Below are positions 1 to 10,745 of a stretch of DNA of 64,000 nt, piece by piece. The stretch is from Paramoeba atlantica (taxonomy: Eukaryota > Discosea). The translations under genes were made by a program, and so were the position numbers. The notes beneath the pieces were generated by a model. The model did no database searches. It saw only the letters and a list, made by a program, of their open reading frames with translations, and had not been told where the DNA came from. Location of the stretch: the NCBI GenBank assembly GCA_977017575.1, contig CDRNVI010000024.1, forward strand, positions 308,368-372,367. Direction: 5' to 3'. The first letter of the stretch is position 1, and every line of letters begins with the position of its first letter.

Positions 1-541
1 TCTTTTTCGGAGGTATTAAAATTCTTTTCCCTGAGTCTGTGTATTGGGGGAAATATTTAGTGTAAGCATGCTCCCAGGCAGCACCCCCGTACGACCTTTG
101 TTGCCACAAGCTTAGTGAGATGGTTGTAATTCCTATTCCGGTCACGACCCTGTGCAGACTTAAGGATCCGCGTGAAATGGATCGCATGGAGTTGTTTGTA
201 ATGTTTAGAAGGTTTTCAGCTTTTGACCAACCTTGGTGAAAATATGTAGACATGAAGTCTGTATTTCTACGTCGCCAAAGATGGGTGATATCAAGTTTTA
301 GATCTCGTGCCTTAGAACTAAGAAGCTCAAGAATGCGCAAACGGGATGCTCTTGAGCTTGTCATTCTACGAAATATTTAAGCAGAGACAAAAGCTTAAAA
401 AACAACATATACCTCGAAAAAGAATTACGTGAAACTGAGCAGTACGTTATATCGTAAGAGTATACAGTAGTTCTTTTTCGTACCTTCATTGAATACACGA
501 TAGCGCACATTTGTGAAAGAAATTTCAAGAAGTTGTCATTT
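1..541. other. left-edge stretch without a recognisable gene
   Basis: I see no open frame of useful length and no repeat match to the rest of the window here. It is downstream of the dCMP deaminase gene in the direction of transcription, so it may hold that gene's 3' UTR and the spacer to the next gene. Confidence 0.4.
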
Positions 542-1192
542 TTACTTCCTGAAGTAGTCGCTCGCGTACCGACAGCAGACAATAGCCACCATACTTAACA
601 ACACGAATTCTTCTCGCGAGAATCTTCTCCGATGGTGAACAGCACGTTTAATGCATGCTGGTTCCGCCGACTCTTGCAGGGAGAGACTAATGGAATGTGT
701 CTCAGGAGAATGGGCCGCGTATTTGATTCCTCCAAGTTCTAGTAACCTGCGAGAGGCCACCCAGGAGGGCTCGTTGTGGTTCTTATCACTCAAGTATATC
801 ACCTCACAAATTCCACTTTGTATAATCAGCTTAGCACACTCGTTGCAGGGAAACAGAGTACAGTAAATAACACAGCCGCGCAACTCCATGTTGGAGTTCA
901 TAATCGCGTTCAGCTCTGCATGACATACATAAGGATATTTCGTCTCAAGCATGGAATGTGTGACGGTCATCGGGGCGGATTCCTTGCGAGTTGGATCCTC
1001 CCGTCCCTTCCAGGGCAACACATCATCCGAGCAACCCGTGGGAAATCCGTTGTACCCGATCCCAACGATACGTTGAGAGGCGTTGACGATACATGCCCCA
1101 ACTTGACGGTTGGGATCTTTGGAGCGTTGCGCAGACAACAGTGCCACACTCATAAAGTAGTCATCAAAGGAGAGAAACTCTTTCCTTTTCAT
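542..1192 (-). CDS. DCTD: deoxycytidylate (dCMP) deaminase
   Basis: Converts dCMP to dUMP with zinc, feeding thymidylate synthesis. The frame is open to 1240, but codon 1 there is TTG; the first ATG is at 1192 and gives 216 residues. Numbering from 1240, the zinc and catalytic residues are H107 and E109 (HAELNAI) and C132/C135 (PCNEC). The family's early motifs (DPNRQVGACIV, GIGYNGFP) are present. The core ends near residue 175. The last 55 residues are an unusual extension rich in basic residues, ending in a short hydrophobic stretch (FVLLSMVAIVCC). It shares the minus strand with the ABCG gene 310 bases upstream. The assignment is strong; the role of the tail is unknown. Confidence 0.93.
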   Translation of the reverse strand: MKRKEFLSFDDYFMSVALLSAQRSKDPNRQVGACIVNASQRIVGIGYNGFPTGCSDDVLPWKGREDPTRKESAPMTVTHSMLETKYPYVCHAELNAIMNSNMELRGCVIYCTLFPCNECAKLIIQSGICEVIYLSDKNHNEPSWVASRRLLELGGIKYAAHSPETHSISLSLQESAEPACIKRAVHHRRRFSREEFVLLSMVAIVCCRYASDYFRK

Positions 1193-1502
1193 GGAAATTT
1201 TATAAAATCGCGTGTTAGATAAACTAAAATTCAAGAACAATGATTGAAAGTTACTTCATTGCACCACAATCTTTCGTTAATTCCAATTTTGTATGGATTT
1301 ACTGAATGGATGACACAAATACATGTAGCCGATGACATACATGTAACGGTGGCTATACACACTTTCTAACCCGTCATGTACTGAGGTTCATGAGGTCGCA
1401 ATATCACCCTCCATGTAGGTTTCGTCGTTGTATACACAGATATTAGCAGAAACGCCTTAATATACAGATACTAAAATAAAAACTCACTTGTTTTTTCAGT
1501 TT

Positions 1503-3512
1503 CTACAACTTTTTCCTCGCGATACGATGTAATGCAAGAAATGCCAGTACACGCAACAGCACGAAAATCCCTGCCATTGACAAATACAGTACCCAATACT
1601 CGTTGACTCGGGTATCAAATCCGTATGAGCGAATCACATCCGACCCTTTGTGAAACATACGCTCGCAGAGGCTTCCGTACTTCTCGATGTCACAGTCAAT
1701 GTGATGCAGACTAGTAAATTCCAGACGCGACATTGCGACAAAGGCATATCGCACAATACTAATCTTTTCTAGCCATAACCAGTAAGGGTCTAATCGTCCC
1801 GAACTCGCGAGTAGTCCCCCACTGAGTAGCATGGGTACAATTACAACAGGAACTACCGCAGAGGCGACATGGAAATTCGGGCAGCACGTACTCACTAACA
1901 TGCCAAGACTTGTGCCACAGAGGTAGGAGAGTACCATCGTACCACAGAGGGCAAAATATACCGTGGCTGTGGGACTGAGACCTGTGATAAGGTACACTAT
2001 GGTGAACATGAGAACGGCAAGACCAATGTGGAAAGGGGTCTCAGCGATTCCTTTTCCCAGGAAGTACCACAACGGGGAGTACGCTCCTGCGTGTTGTTCA
2101 CGAAGAAAAACAGCTTTTTCTTTGGAGATGGTATTCACAACACCCATTGCTCCGGAGAACATCGTGAATGTAGTCAACATGAAGAGCAATCCCATGCGAT
2201 CTTGTACCGAAGTCTGATCGGTTCCCAACTTCATAAAGACCAGACCAATGATCAAACCGAATCCCATGGCTTGTACCATTTGCGCCGTCATAAAAAACCG
2301 GTCGCGTAGGAGATTGCGGTATGAACGTGTAGTGAGCTCGTACAGTTGTGTCATTGCGGTTGAAGTCTTGCTGCATTTCTCTACTAGCGTGGAACTAGGT
2401 GTATCGATAGCGGTTGCGGCAGAGAAAGTAGCTGTACATTTGTTTTTTTGAGGTTTTTGCGTCTTCACGTTTTCATCAACTCTTGTTGTGGATCCAGCGG
2501 ATAAGTCGCTTTTCTTTCGATTCTGCCAGTCTATTATCAGTTTTTCGCCTATGCTCTCATCTTGCATGAGTACCATAAAATAATCTGTTGGAGTATGATG
2601 ATCCGGACATACAAATCCCAATGCTGCGAAATACTGTATTGCGTGACGACATGGCCCATCATATATTACTTGTCCCTTCACGAGCAGAAGCAGGTCGTCA
2701 AATGTAGCAACAACATCAGCCGACGGTTGATGAATCGTGCACACAACGGTGTGTCCGCTGCGTGCCAGATCATGTAAAAGTTGCATAACTGTTTCAGCTG
2801 TTACAGAGTCAAGCCCGCTGGTTGGTTCATCAAGCAATAAAATCTTGGGGTTCGTGATGAGTTCCACAGCGATGTTGGTGCGCTTACGTTCCCCTCCCGA
2901 GAGTCCTCGAACCAATCCTGGGGTCCCAATAACGGTGTTCTTACAGTCTGAAAGCAAGAGTTGCTTTAATACCTCCTCCGTACGCGCTTTGGCACGCTCG
3001 GGTGACATTCCTGCTCGAACGCGAGCCGAGAAATACAACTCTTCGAATGGAGTTGCAGTTTCGAACAGGATATCGTCTTGAGTTACGAAGGCAGCTAGGG
3101 AGCGATGTTTCGAAGTCCAGGGCTCTTGATCTAACGAAATGTTACCAGACAGTACGTGATTTTGATCTGTACGTAACCGATCACTCAAAACATTCAAGAG
3201 GGTAGACTTCCCCGCCCCACTAGCGCCCATTACGGCGAGCAATCGAAAAGGTCGAGCTGTACCGCTCACATTTATTAATATATTGCAAGGTGCTGTCTTC
3301 TTGTTTACTCTAACCGAGTAGTTCAAATGTTCCCAGGACAACACGACGCTTCCGGATTGCTTTGTCTCGTCTGGAGTATTAAATTCGGTCATGAGGTATA
3401 CCTCTAGATAAGTAGTTTCCAGTGAAAACCGAATGTACAAAGTAAAGAATGCTGTGACTAAAATATATTTTTTTTCATAAAAAGAGTGTAACAAATCTTT
3501 TTTACAATGCAT
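1503..3512 (-). CDS. ABCG-family half transporter
   Basis: An ATP-driven membrane exporter of the ABCG/White type, which must dimerise. The nucleotide-binding domain comes first: Walker A GASGAGKST (about 96-104), Q-loop VTQDD, signature LSGGERKR (about 214-221), Walker B ILLLDEP and the switch His in TIHQPS (H271). It is followed by an ABC2-type membrane domain of about six helices. A hydrophilic linker of about 100 residues (Ser/Thr/Lys-rich) separates the two halves. ATGs lie at 3512 and at 3392. The second, opening with MTEFNTPDE, gives 629 residues and a cytosolic N-terminus usual for the family, so it is the likelier start; the first would add 40 partly hydrophobic residues. The substrate cannot be told from sequence. 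Confidence 0.95.
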   Translation of the reverse strand: MHCKKDLLHSFYEKKYILVTAFFTLYIRFSLETTYLEVYLMTEFNTPDETKQSGSVVLSWEHLNYSVRVNKKTAPCNILINVSGTARPFRLLAVMGASGAGKSTLLNVLSDRLRTDQNHVLSGNISLDQEPWTSKHRSLAAFVTQDDILFETATPFEELYFSARVRAGMSPERAKARTEEVLKQLLLSDCKNTVIGTPGLVRGLSGGERKRTNIAVELITNPKILLLDEPTSGLDSVTAETVMQLLHDLARSGHTVVCTIHQPSADVVATFDDLLLLVKGQVIYDGPCRHAIQYFAALGFVCPDHHTPTDYFMVLMQDESIGEKLIIDWQNRKKSDLSAGSTTRVDENVKTQKPQKNKCTATFSAATAIDTPSSTLVEKCSKTSTAMTQLYELTTRSYRNLLRDRFFMTAQMVQAMGFGLIIGLVFMKLGTDQTSVQDRMGLLFMLTTFTMFSGAMGVVNTISKEKAVFLREQHAGAYSPLWYFLGKGIAETPFHIGLAVLMFTIVYLITGLSPTATVYFALCGTMVLSYLCGTSLGMLVSTCCPNFHVASAVVPVVIVPMLLSGGLLASSGRLDPYWLWLEKISIVRYAFVAMSRLEFTSLHHIDCDIEKYGSLCERMFHKGSDVIRSYGFDTRVNEYWVLYLSMAGIFVLLRVLAFLALHRIARKKL

Positions 3513-3594
3513 CTCAACAATCTACAGGCTACGCGTTGTGATCACTAAACGTATCAGCTCAGATAGATACAAGTATAAAGATAAATACAGGTAT

Positions 3595-5208
3595 AAACCT
3601 AGGGACATGATAAGTCACCCCCCTCTAAAATTTGTGTAAAGTCTTCGTTTGGGCTAATTTTTGTTGCATTTTGCAGATCTCGATGACGCTTGTTTGCGCA
3701 TATCATATAGCGAATAAAACTGGGAACCAATAAAATATGAATTTAGTATTACCATTTTTTCACTTTTTCGCCACCATTTTTTTTGCAAACTTCCAGCTTT
3801 TAGTCGAAACTTAAAACAGTGCGGTCAAGCTCAGATTCACCAATATTCGCAAAAGCTTTCTTTACGCACTTAATTAGAGAAATAGTACAAGACGGATTCA
3901 TTTCATTTACACTTTGTTGAATCATTTCCCACACGTTCTCAATAGGATTAAGGTCGGGAGAATTAGCCGGCCAGTTTGTTATGTATTCAATTTTTGAAGT
4001 AAGAAGTTAGTTTTTCGTATTTTTGGCCTTATGTGCACCCGCCCCATCTTGCTGAAAAATAAATTTACGAGGAAAGGGAACCTTACGCAGCGTTTCTACA
4101 TAAGTTTCACTTGTGATTGCACTGTTGGATGGTAGAACCACAAGGTAACGCCATCCAACTCCAATGGCACCGCACACATGACATTTGGGCGCCCAACGCA
4201 TTCTCTGCCTGGGAACGGCCTTTTCTCCTGGGGCAACCCACATCTTTTGTCGTTTATCATTCGTATCAAAAATCTTCTCATTAGAAAAAATTATTATCTT
4301 TGAATCACCACTCCAAGTGGAAGCAAAATCAACTCTTCTTTCCTTTTGGCGAGTACTTAAAGCCATAGTAATAGGTCGTGGGGAATACGTGTACTTCATA
4401 GCTACTAAGCCACGCCTTACGGTCTTTTTGCTAACGAAAATACCTTTTCTTTTCAATTTACCTGCTATCTTTCTAGCGCTGCTGTGTATGGGCACTCCAG
4501 CAATATCTTTAGGAGAAATACTACTGCCCCCCCCCCTACTACTATCCGCCTTCTGCCTTTTTACCCTGCGCCGACGACTTCTTCGCATGGGAATCTGCAA
4601 GGATCTGCTTCGAAACTACGAAGTTGTCTTCAACACTGCGGAATTGTGGCGCTGTTAGGGCTCGATGAAAATGAAATTTCTGAAAATCTCTTATAGAATG
4701 CTTACACTTTCGAAAACGAATGGAGCCATTTTTTCTAAAAAAACAAACATTTTTTCTTTTTCGAACGGTTTTTGAAAAGCTGAATTTTCCGAAAATCGTT
4801 CGTTAAGGGTTAAACGAACTGAGTGTCCGTTCGTTGAGTCTTCAACGAACTGAGTGCCCGTTCGTTGAACATTCAAAGAACGTGCCCTGAACCCCAATTT
4901 TGATAGAAACATTGAAATCCCGTGCTAGTCGCTTCTTTGGAATACCCTCTTGAAAGCGCATATGCAACAAGACTTTTCCCATCTGCGTTAACCCCCCTTT
5001 TGGGAGACGGTACTTGGATTTCACCATGCAAAAAAAAATCGTGTCGGATTTAAAAAAAAAAAAGTTTTGTTCTAATACTTTGAAAGTGGCTAAAAACAGC
5101 GGGAACGTGTAGATCTCGAAATTGTGAACGACAAAGTGGTGTCATAAACCCCTTAGGCCCCTTCATGCAAAAAGTAAGGGGGTGACTTATTCGTGTCCCT
5201 AGGTTCAA
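3595..5208 (-). mobile_element. decayed Tc1/mariner-like transposon
   Basis: Ends match as inverted repeats: AACCTAGGGACATGATAAGT at the left and, reversed, AACCTAGGGACACGAATAAG at the right, each followed by CACCCCC. The coding strand is minus. An N-terminal helix-turn-helix piece lies at about 4842-5027, a central DDE piece at 4007-4600, and the PDLNPIEN catalytic tail at about 3840-3990 in another frame. The first catalytic position reads FSNEK instead of the FTDEK seen in the relative at 9.8 kb, so the first Asp is lost. Several frameshifts separate the pieces, so it is not autonomous. Confidence 0.8.
4007..4600 (-). pseudogene. Tc1/mariner transposase fragment, central DDE domain
   Basis: This is the best preserved piece of the element at 3595-5208. 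It shows the Tc1-type arrangement: second HTH (SARKIAGKLKRKGIFVSKKT), the first catalytic region (FSNEKIFDTND, Asp replaced by Asn) and the second catalytic Asp (FQQDGAGAH). It stops just after that motif, where the related copy at 9.7-10.3 kb continues toward the third acidic motif. Broken gene. Confidence 0.8.
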
Positions 5209-5480
5209 AGATAATTGGACACCCTAAGGGTGGTGCAAGGATCGTTTGCACAGCGGTCTGTACTACCACGAAGTGACGGAAGCACCCGACGGGCCCTCTA
5301 CACGGGGCGGGGGGCACGAAAACTGTTACACCTGGCATATTAGGTTCATGCGGCCATTTTAGGATTCGCAAAAACATTAAAATCCTTGTTTTCGGTGTCC
5401 AAAGAATCACCCTAGGCCGTTTACTTTTGTATTCAGAACACGATGTTAACACTGAGATCTGCAAACTGTAACCATAATTC
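5209..5480. other. spacer between mariner element and R1 repeat
   Basis: AT-rich sequence with a GC-rich patch (about 5280-5330). I see no gene. The part next to 5480 is weakly like the sequence beside R1 copies elsewhere. Confidence 0.3.
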
Positions 5481-5594
5481 TTTCTTAGACGCTTCGTTAA
5501 ACGCGGTGGTTGTTTTCAACTTACAAGCCACTCATGCTGCGCGTTTCGCGTTGAAAACTACCTCTACGTTTTACGAAGCGTCTAAAAAAGAAAG
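5481..5594. repeat. R1 end hairpin, copy a
   Basis: Outer arms TTTCTTAGACGCTTCGTTAA and its near-complement ending CGTCTAAAAAAGAAA can fold back on each other. The centre reads through AACTTACAAGCCACTCATG. The same hairpin occurs at 20463-20583 and 55548-55668. Confidence 0.75.
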
Positions 5595-6118
5595 CTCACC
5601 AAAAGATCATGAATAATCTATTTTCTTTTTTTCGTGAAAAAGCCCGTTTTTTAGGGGAGAATTGCGAAATTTTCTCCCCAAATTTGGGCCGTTTTTGATA
5701 CCTTACCAGTAGTGGTAGGAAGCGAATCTGTTAAAAACACGTCGTAGAACGGTAGCTGAGGTCCCAAACACTTAAATCGATTTTGGAAAAATAATATTTT
5801 TACTTTGGTCAAAAATTCGTTTTTTTTGGTCACCCCGAAATTTTCGGAAATTTTCGAACTTGTCGGACCCCTCCGGCGCGTACCAGGGGGGTCACCCCCG
5901 AATGTAGGGGGGCGGGGGTGAAAAATCATCACAGCGGCATACTCTACCACTTCCCTGCGCTGGATTTTGAAAAGCAAACAAATCTAAAAAAAATCGTGAT
6001 GTATGCCCCCCCCTGGACCCCCCATTTTTTCGATATTTTTGACAGTTTTGGACTACCGGGGGCCCCTTTAATTTTTTATTCTTCGATTATACACTGTATT
6101 ACTGTGTTCCTCATTATA

Positions 6119-6896
6119 CACCCCTTAAAGGATAGCAGTCCCCCGCCTTAATTTTCGTACAGGTGGAGTTGAGAGCTCATCTTTTTTTTAAGAATGTGCA
6201 AAATAAAAAAAATAGAGCGTTTCCCACTATTTTTAGCTCAGTTTAGTTCACATAAAACCAAACGCCGGGCTTAGGTCAAAAATAAATTATATGGATTTTT
6301 GACAATTTTTTTCTCCAAAAATTGACAATTTTTTCGTGAAAGAAAATCTAAAGTGCGCCGAAACCGTCAATTTAGTGGCCTGCGTGATCCCCTATATTCT
6401 CTATTACCAGATGCATAAGCTTCAAATAATTCTTACAGATGTTTTCTACAGAATCTACAGAATGTTTTCTACAGAATCTGTATATTTTCGTAACTTTTCA
6501 CTTATTTTCACAGTTTTTTTGTCAATTTCTAAAATTTTTGCCACTTTGCTTATGGAAAGTAAATTACTGCACTCCACAACAATTTTTACGCGCATATCAT
6601 AAGTAATAGGTCCATGGTGAAGGTTCCGGGGTCGAGAGAAATGTTTTGTCGTGGGTTAAAAAGATGAATATCGGGCATAAACTATTTTTTAGGAAAAAAT
6701 ATGGTGTTTCGTCAAAATGACGATTTTTGACCAGTATTTTTAATCTCATTTTTTTTTATCTTGAGTTTTTTTACCCTGATTCCTTCGGCAAACATACGAC
6801 AAATTTCGAGATCTATCGAATGCCGGAGGAATTAGGTCAAAACCTCGTACGACGCAAAAATGAGGGGGGGGGGGGGCTGCTATCCTTTAAGGGGTG
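6119..6896. mobile_element. short Tc1/mariner derivative encoding only an HTH remnant
   Basis: Inverted repeats start CACCCCTTAAAGGATAGCAG and run into a C tract of 5 (left) or 13 (right) bases. TA flanks both ends (6117-6118 and 6897-6898), as for mariner insertions. On the minus strand around 6440-6610 there is a helix-turn-helix-like stretch (SISKVAKILEIDKKTVK) that soon hits a stop. The subterminal word GGAATTAGGTCAAA is shared with the element at 8909-9661, so the two are related. It sits inside R1 copy a and is younger than it. Confidence 0.75.
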
Positions 6897-7058
6897 TATA
6901 TTGTATTATATTTTCACTGTTTTTGTTCAATTGTTTCAATAATTGAGGGTAGAGCGGTAGTTATACAACCACCGCAATTAGCCTAAACGTCCAGACGAAC
7001 CAAAAATGACAGGTATAACAATTTTCTTGCCCCCCCCCGTGTTCCTTCCACAGTAATT

Positions 7059-8636
7059 TTATTGTGTCGTTCTCAAACAATCGCAGATTGCTTCATCTAC
7101 TCGCACTCCTTTTGGAACAAACATTGGTGTCATGGAGTCGAAACTGTTTTCACGAAAATCGTATAAAAATATTTTGCCGGGCAACAGGCCAAGATCAAGA
7201 ATCCCAGTAAATTGATTCCCACGAAGTGTTTTATCATGCACTTATAGTGCAGAGATTAGCTCACCATGTCCTTATCCCGCATAAGACGGGTGGATCATGT
7301 GAGGTTTCGTCCTCGCCGGAGGTGTGCGGGTGCGGAGAGCTGGCGTCCCAGGTGCAGAGAGCCGGATGCGTAATCCCCATATTACAGTTTCGGGGGCAAT
7401 CCGGGTGCAGAGAGCTGCGACAGAGCCGAGGTGCGGAGAGCTGGGCGACCGCCAGGTGCAGAGAACCGAGTCTCGTCGGCGGAGGACACGTCTAGTGGTC
7501 CTCAAGGGAGGCCACCGTGACGCATGGCCCTCTCGGAGAGGAAAAAGACAAGTCGAAAAAAGCCGAGAGGGGGAAGCACACTCACTCCAGGGGAGTGAGT
7601 CGGGGAGGGGTGAAGTGGTGAAAGCGCGTCCCCTGCTTCAGCGACAAGAGGGACAGTTCCGACCTTAGTGCCGGCCGGCAACGGGCATGAAAATACAGTA
7701 AGAGTATGCCCGTTGCCGGGGAAAGAAAGGATGAACTAAGGAAAAAGTACCAACAAGGTACAGAAACTGTATCTTTAGAAGTGAAAGTCCTTCGGGTAAT
7801 TTTTGAAGATCTACGCATCCAGAAAAGTTATTTAAATCTAGCCGCAGTATTTCAAGACTCTTTGGAAGACTATCCAGAGATATATTGCCACTAAGAAAAT
7901 TACGTGACACGTTTAGCATGGTTAACGTTTGAGGTAAAGAAAAGAGTCGCAAAGACTCAGTAAATCGATTATTAAAGACAAAGACTTTTTGAAGGTTTGG
8001 AGGAAGAAATTCAAACAACAAGGCTCCTTTAAATTGATTTTCCGATAAACGCAGTTCTGTTAGATCACAAGGGAGAGAACTGAGCACTACGCTTCCAGAA
8101 AAATCGTTACATGTGATATCTAAAGAGCGAAGAAACGGGGGTAAAGCACCCAAGTCAGCTTCCCCAGAAAAGTGATTGCCCTGAACAAAAAACTCAAGAA
8201 GTGCGTGTGAGACTGAAGCAAACGGGATGTTTCCTGAAAAGCAGTTGACTCGCACTTCAGATTGAAGTTTTAGGTGCTGAACCGTTTGAGGCATGGAAGA
8301 CCACTTCAGTTCGCCGCCAAATCCAAGGCCGATCAAACTAATTTGGGTTATCACGCGCTGGGAATTGCACGTTATGCCTTTCCACGTGCATCCTTCGTAT
8401 GATGGATTCCACGAGGTATGCTTTGGTGTTACGTTGGTGAAAAAAGAGTACAGGCTGAATTCCAAGGGATGAAGTCCGGTGATCTTACCTATCCTTGAGG
8501 GACGAAGATCCGACATTAAAAATTGAAACATCCAAAGTTTGATGCTGAAATTTAAGGTAAAACAACTACTACTCCTCTCAGTAATTTTGTAAATGATTCT
8601 TTTGAGAAATTTATTTCCCCCCCCCCTTAAGCGCAC
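7059..8636 (-). pseudogene. leucine-rich repeat surface-type protein, interrupted
   Basis: The first part (8636 to about 7770) has a cap motif resembling trypanosomatid surface-antigen LRR proteins (TSWNPSYEGCTWKGITC) followed by about seven repeats of the form LP..L..L.L..N.FSG. The frame then leaves the repeat pattern and stops at 7665. The repeat resumes in another frame at 7241 (TLRGNQFTGILDLGLLP) and ends at 7059. About 450 bases of GC-rich DNA lie between. The opening codon at 8636 is GTG inside a transposon-like terminal repeat, so the true N-terminus and any signal peptide are missing. Either a broken gene or, less likely, a gene with one intron. Family role: probably extracellular or cell surface. 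Confidence 0.7.
7242..7719. mobile_element. GC-rich structured insertion within the LRR gene
   Basis: The segment differs sharply in composition from its flanks. It carries six copies of GTGCRGAGAG (from 7248, 7330, 7352, 7405, 7431 and 7456). Three clean hairpins follow: CCCTCTCGG at 7528 with CCGAGAGGG at 7563; ACTCACTCC at 7580 with GGAGTGAGT at 7592; CCGGCAACGGGCAT at 7675 with its exact complement at 7706-7719. No protein is evident. Boundaries are set by where the LRR pattern stops and restarts. Could be a small non-coding mobile element or a structured intron; no known family recognised. Confidence 0.5.
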
Positions 8637-8908
8637 CCGCTCACCCCCCCCCCCCGTTTAAGCGCACCTTCCACGGAAAACGAGGACCGCCCAAAAAAAG
8701 TTTCAGCTTTTTTCCGGTGTGAAATAAAACTTGGGAAAATACGCATGTATCGTTTGATTTGCGAGTAGCATTCTCACTGACCTAGAACTTTCGATAAATT
8801 GTCACAGAAAGTACGAGGAAATTTTCTTTGAGTTCGGTTGATTTTCCAACCACAGAGAAAGATGCCACCATGTCCGCCGCTCAGAAATACTATTTCTGAG
8901 ATGATGTA

Positions 8909-9661
8909 CACTAGCAATCAGCTATTAGTCCCCCTTCGAAATTTGAAAAACTGGTATGTTTTTTATCATCTTTTTTTTGAACGTGTAGAGAATTTTACAT
9001 AGGTGCGTTTCCCGCTGTTTAAAATGGTTTTTCTCGACTCATTAGGATCGAATTATTTTTTGAAAAAAAGGAGCCGAACAAATGATTTTTTTAAAAAAAT
9101 GTTCCATTTTTTGATATATTTGCCGGGTAAAACCCCATAAATACAATCACTGCAGGAAAAGAAGATAACGCAAAGACAAGCTTAATATCCAATATGTCAC
9201 CCCCCGTTCTCCAACACCTTGTTCATACTTTTTAAATACTCTGAACACATTTATTTTTCCATCGTACATTTTTACCCATTTTTGTACCGTTTTTTTATTA
9301 ATTTTATATGTTTTAGAGATGGAAGTGGTGGAAGCACCGCATTTTCGTTCAATAACAAACGAAATGCGCATTGCCAGCGTCGTACGCTCCGAGTTGAGGT
9401 AACTCGCTCTGTGGTTCCTCACCATGGGTATAAAAAGAGTAGTGTCAATGACAAAAAAAGGGAAAATTTGACTGTACATTGGAAAATGTCATTTTTGAAC
9501 AGTATTTTGAGTGCCAAAAGCGTATATTAAGTTCTTACAAAAAAAGAAGACCGGCAAAGATAGGCTAGGGATCGAGATCTCTCGTTTGCCGCAGGAATTA
9601 GGTCAAACGGACGAGCGACCGAAAAATAAAGGGGGGGGGGACTTATAGCTGAACGACAGTG
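8909..9661. mobile_element. HTH-only Tc1/mariner derivative
   Basis: Ends CACT...AGTG with the inner matching block CAGCTAT(A/T)AGTCCCCC; TA at 8907-8908 and 9662-9663. It carries only an N-terminal transposase segment on the minus strand (about 9147-9440). It lies directly against, and appears to have truncated, the transposase copy that starts at 9664. Confidence 0.75.
9147..9479 (-). pseudogene. Tc1/mariner N-terminal HTH fragment
   Basis: A helix-turn-helix of the transposase DNA-binding type is readable (GASTTSISKTYKINKKTVQK), after a short basic lead. The usual central and catalytic domains are absent. Such truncated DNA-binding pieces can compete with full transposase in other systems, but nothing here shows expression. 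Confidence 0.6.
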
Positions 9662-9663
9662 TA

Positions 9664-10490
9664 TACTTACCCTCGGCTACAAGTATGCGTCAAGGCCTTT
9701 GGCTCAAGGACTGACGGAGGTTCAGAAAAAGAAAAGGGTGTTGTTTGCTATACATTGGGAAAAATTAAAGTGGGACACCTCTCGTTTAGTTTTTACAGAT
9801 GAGAAACTGTTTGATACAAATGACCATCGAGAAAAAATGTGGGTAGCTCCTGGGAAAACGCCTGCAAAGCGGCAAAGAGTGCGTTGGGCACCCAAATGTC
9901 ATGTATGGGGTGTCGTGGGAGTAGGTTATAGACACCTTGTTATTCTCCAATCGAACTCTATTACATGCGATTCGTACATCAATACATTAAAAAAAAGTAC
10001 AATTCCCTCAAAACTGTATTTTTCAGCAAGATGGAGCAACACCACACACTGCCAAGGTAACAAAAGCGTATCTTCAGGAAACCAAAATGCAATTGTTAAA
10101 TAATTGGCCACCCAACTCCCCCGATCTCTCCCCAATAGAAAACGTTTGGAGCACGGTTCAAAATCTTGTAGATGAATATAATCCTTCAACTAAGGAAAAG
10201 CTAATAAAAACTGTACGTAAAGCTTGGCTTAAATTACCCCAAAATTATATCGATGATTCGGTTCTGAGCTTCGATGCTCGCCTAAAGTCTTGTGTTGCGA
10301 ACAAAGGAGAAAAGGTGAAAAAATGGTAATTATTGTTTCAACTATACGCATTGGTCTTTTTTGTTTCGTTTCTTCACGCGCAAAGTCTTTGTGTTGAGAT
10401 CTGCAAAATACAACAAAAATCAGCTCAAAAGGACATTTTACTGAAAAAGTACTAAGGGGGGGGGGCGCCTTATTGGTGTCTAGAGTTTAT
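9664..10490 (+). mobile_element. 5'-truncated Tc1/mariner element with near-complete catalytic domain
   Basis: The plus-strand frame 9699-10103 has the first catalytic motif (VFTDEKLFDTND) and the conserved RWAPKCHVWG block. A one-base change in a T run (about 10022-10026) shifts the frame before FQQDGATPHTA. Frame 10087-10329 then gives NWPPNSPDLSPIENVW with the last acidic residue. The right terminus at about 10440-10490 has a G tract, GCGCCTTATTGGTGTC and a TATAAA-type end, like those at 12.8 and 56.4 kb. The left end is lost at the neighbouring element. Confidence 0.75.
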
Positions 10491-10745
10491 AAAAACTATA
10501 TTTTGTTACTATTTTTCTTAGTAAGTTTTGCTTACAGTATTGCTTGAAATGCCGACTCGACGCAATTAATTTTTAGCACTCCCGTTTTCTTGAAAGATTT
10601 CTCTCTATTTTTCTCATCATTATGCCCAACAAGCGTCGTGGTTTCACACTTCGTTGAAGTCGATGGGGAAGTCAGCCTACTTTAATTTCAGATGTGTTCC
10701 AGCCCAGACTCCTTATCTTCTTAGGTCGCCTTTCCTGCCGAAGTA

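Larger units (their letters stand above)
5481..6986 (+). repeat. interspersed repeat R1, copy a, split by an insertion
   Basis: R1 has a roughly 110-base imperfect hairpin at one end (here 5481-5594) and a terminal block reading CGAGGGTAGAGCGGTAGTTA then CAACCACCGCAAT at the other (here about 6945-6986, with one mismatch). Between them lie shared blocks such as GTACCAGGGGGGT and ACCGGGGGCCCC. This copy is interrupted at a TA near 6117 by the element at 6119-6896; the R1 text resumes after it. Other copies: 13.4-14.3 kb, 15.3-15.4 kb, 20.1-20.6 kb and 54.8-55.7 kb. No protein is encoded, so it is non-autonomous. Confidence 0.75.

Noticed and set aside
7290-7330. Hammerhead ribozyme, from GAGGACGAAAC on the minus strand
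   Set aside because: The required CTGANGA box and a matching stem II are missing upstream.
10022-10026. Programmed frameshift in the mariner transposase
   Set aside because: The shift lies in a plain T run, the element is truncated and related copies have different breaks; decay is simpler.
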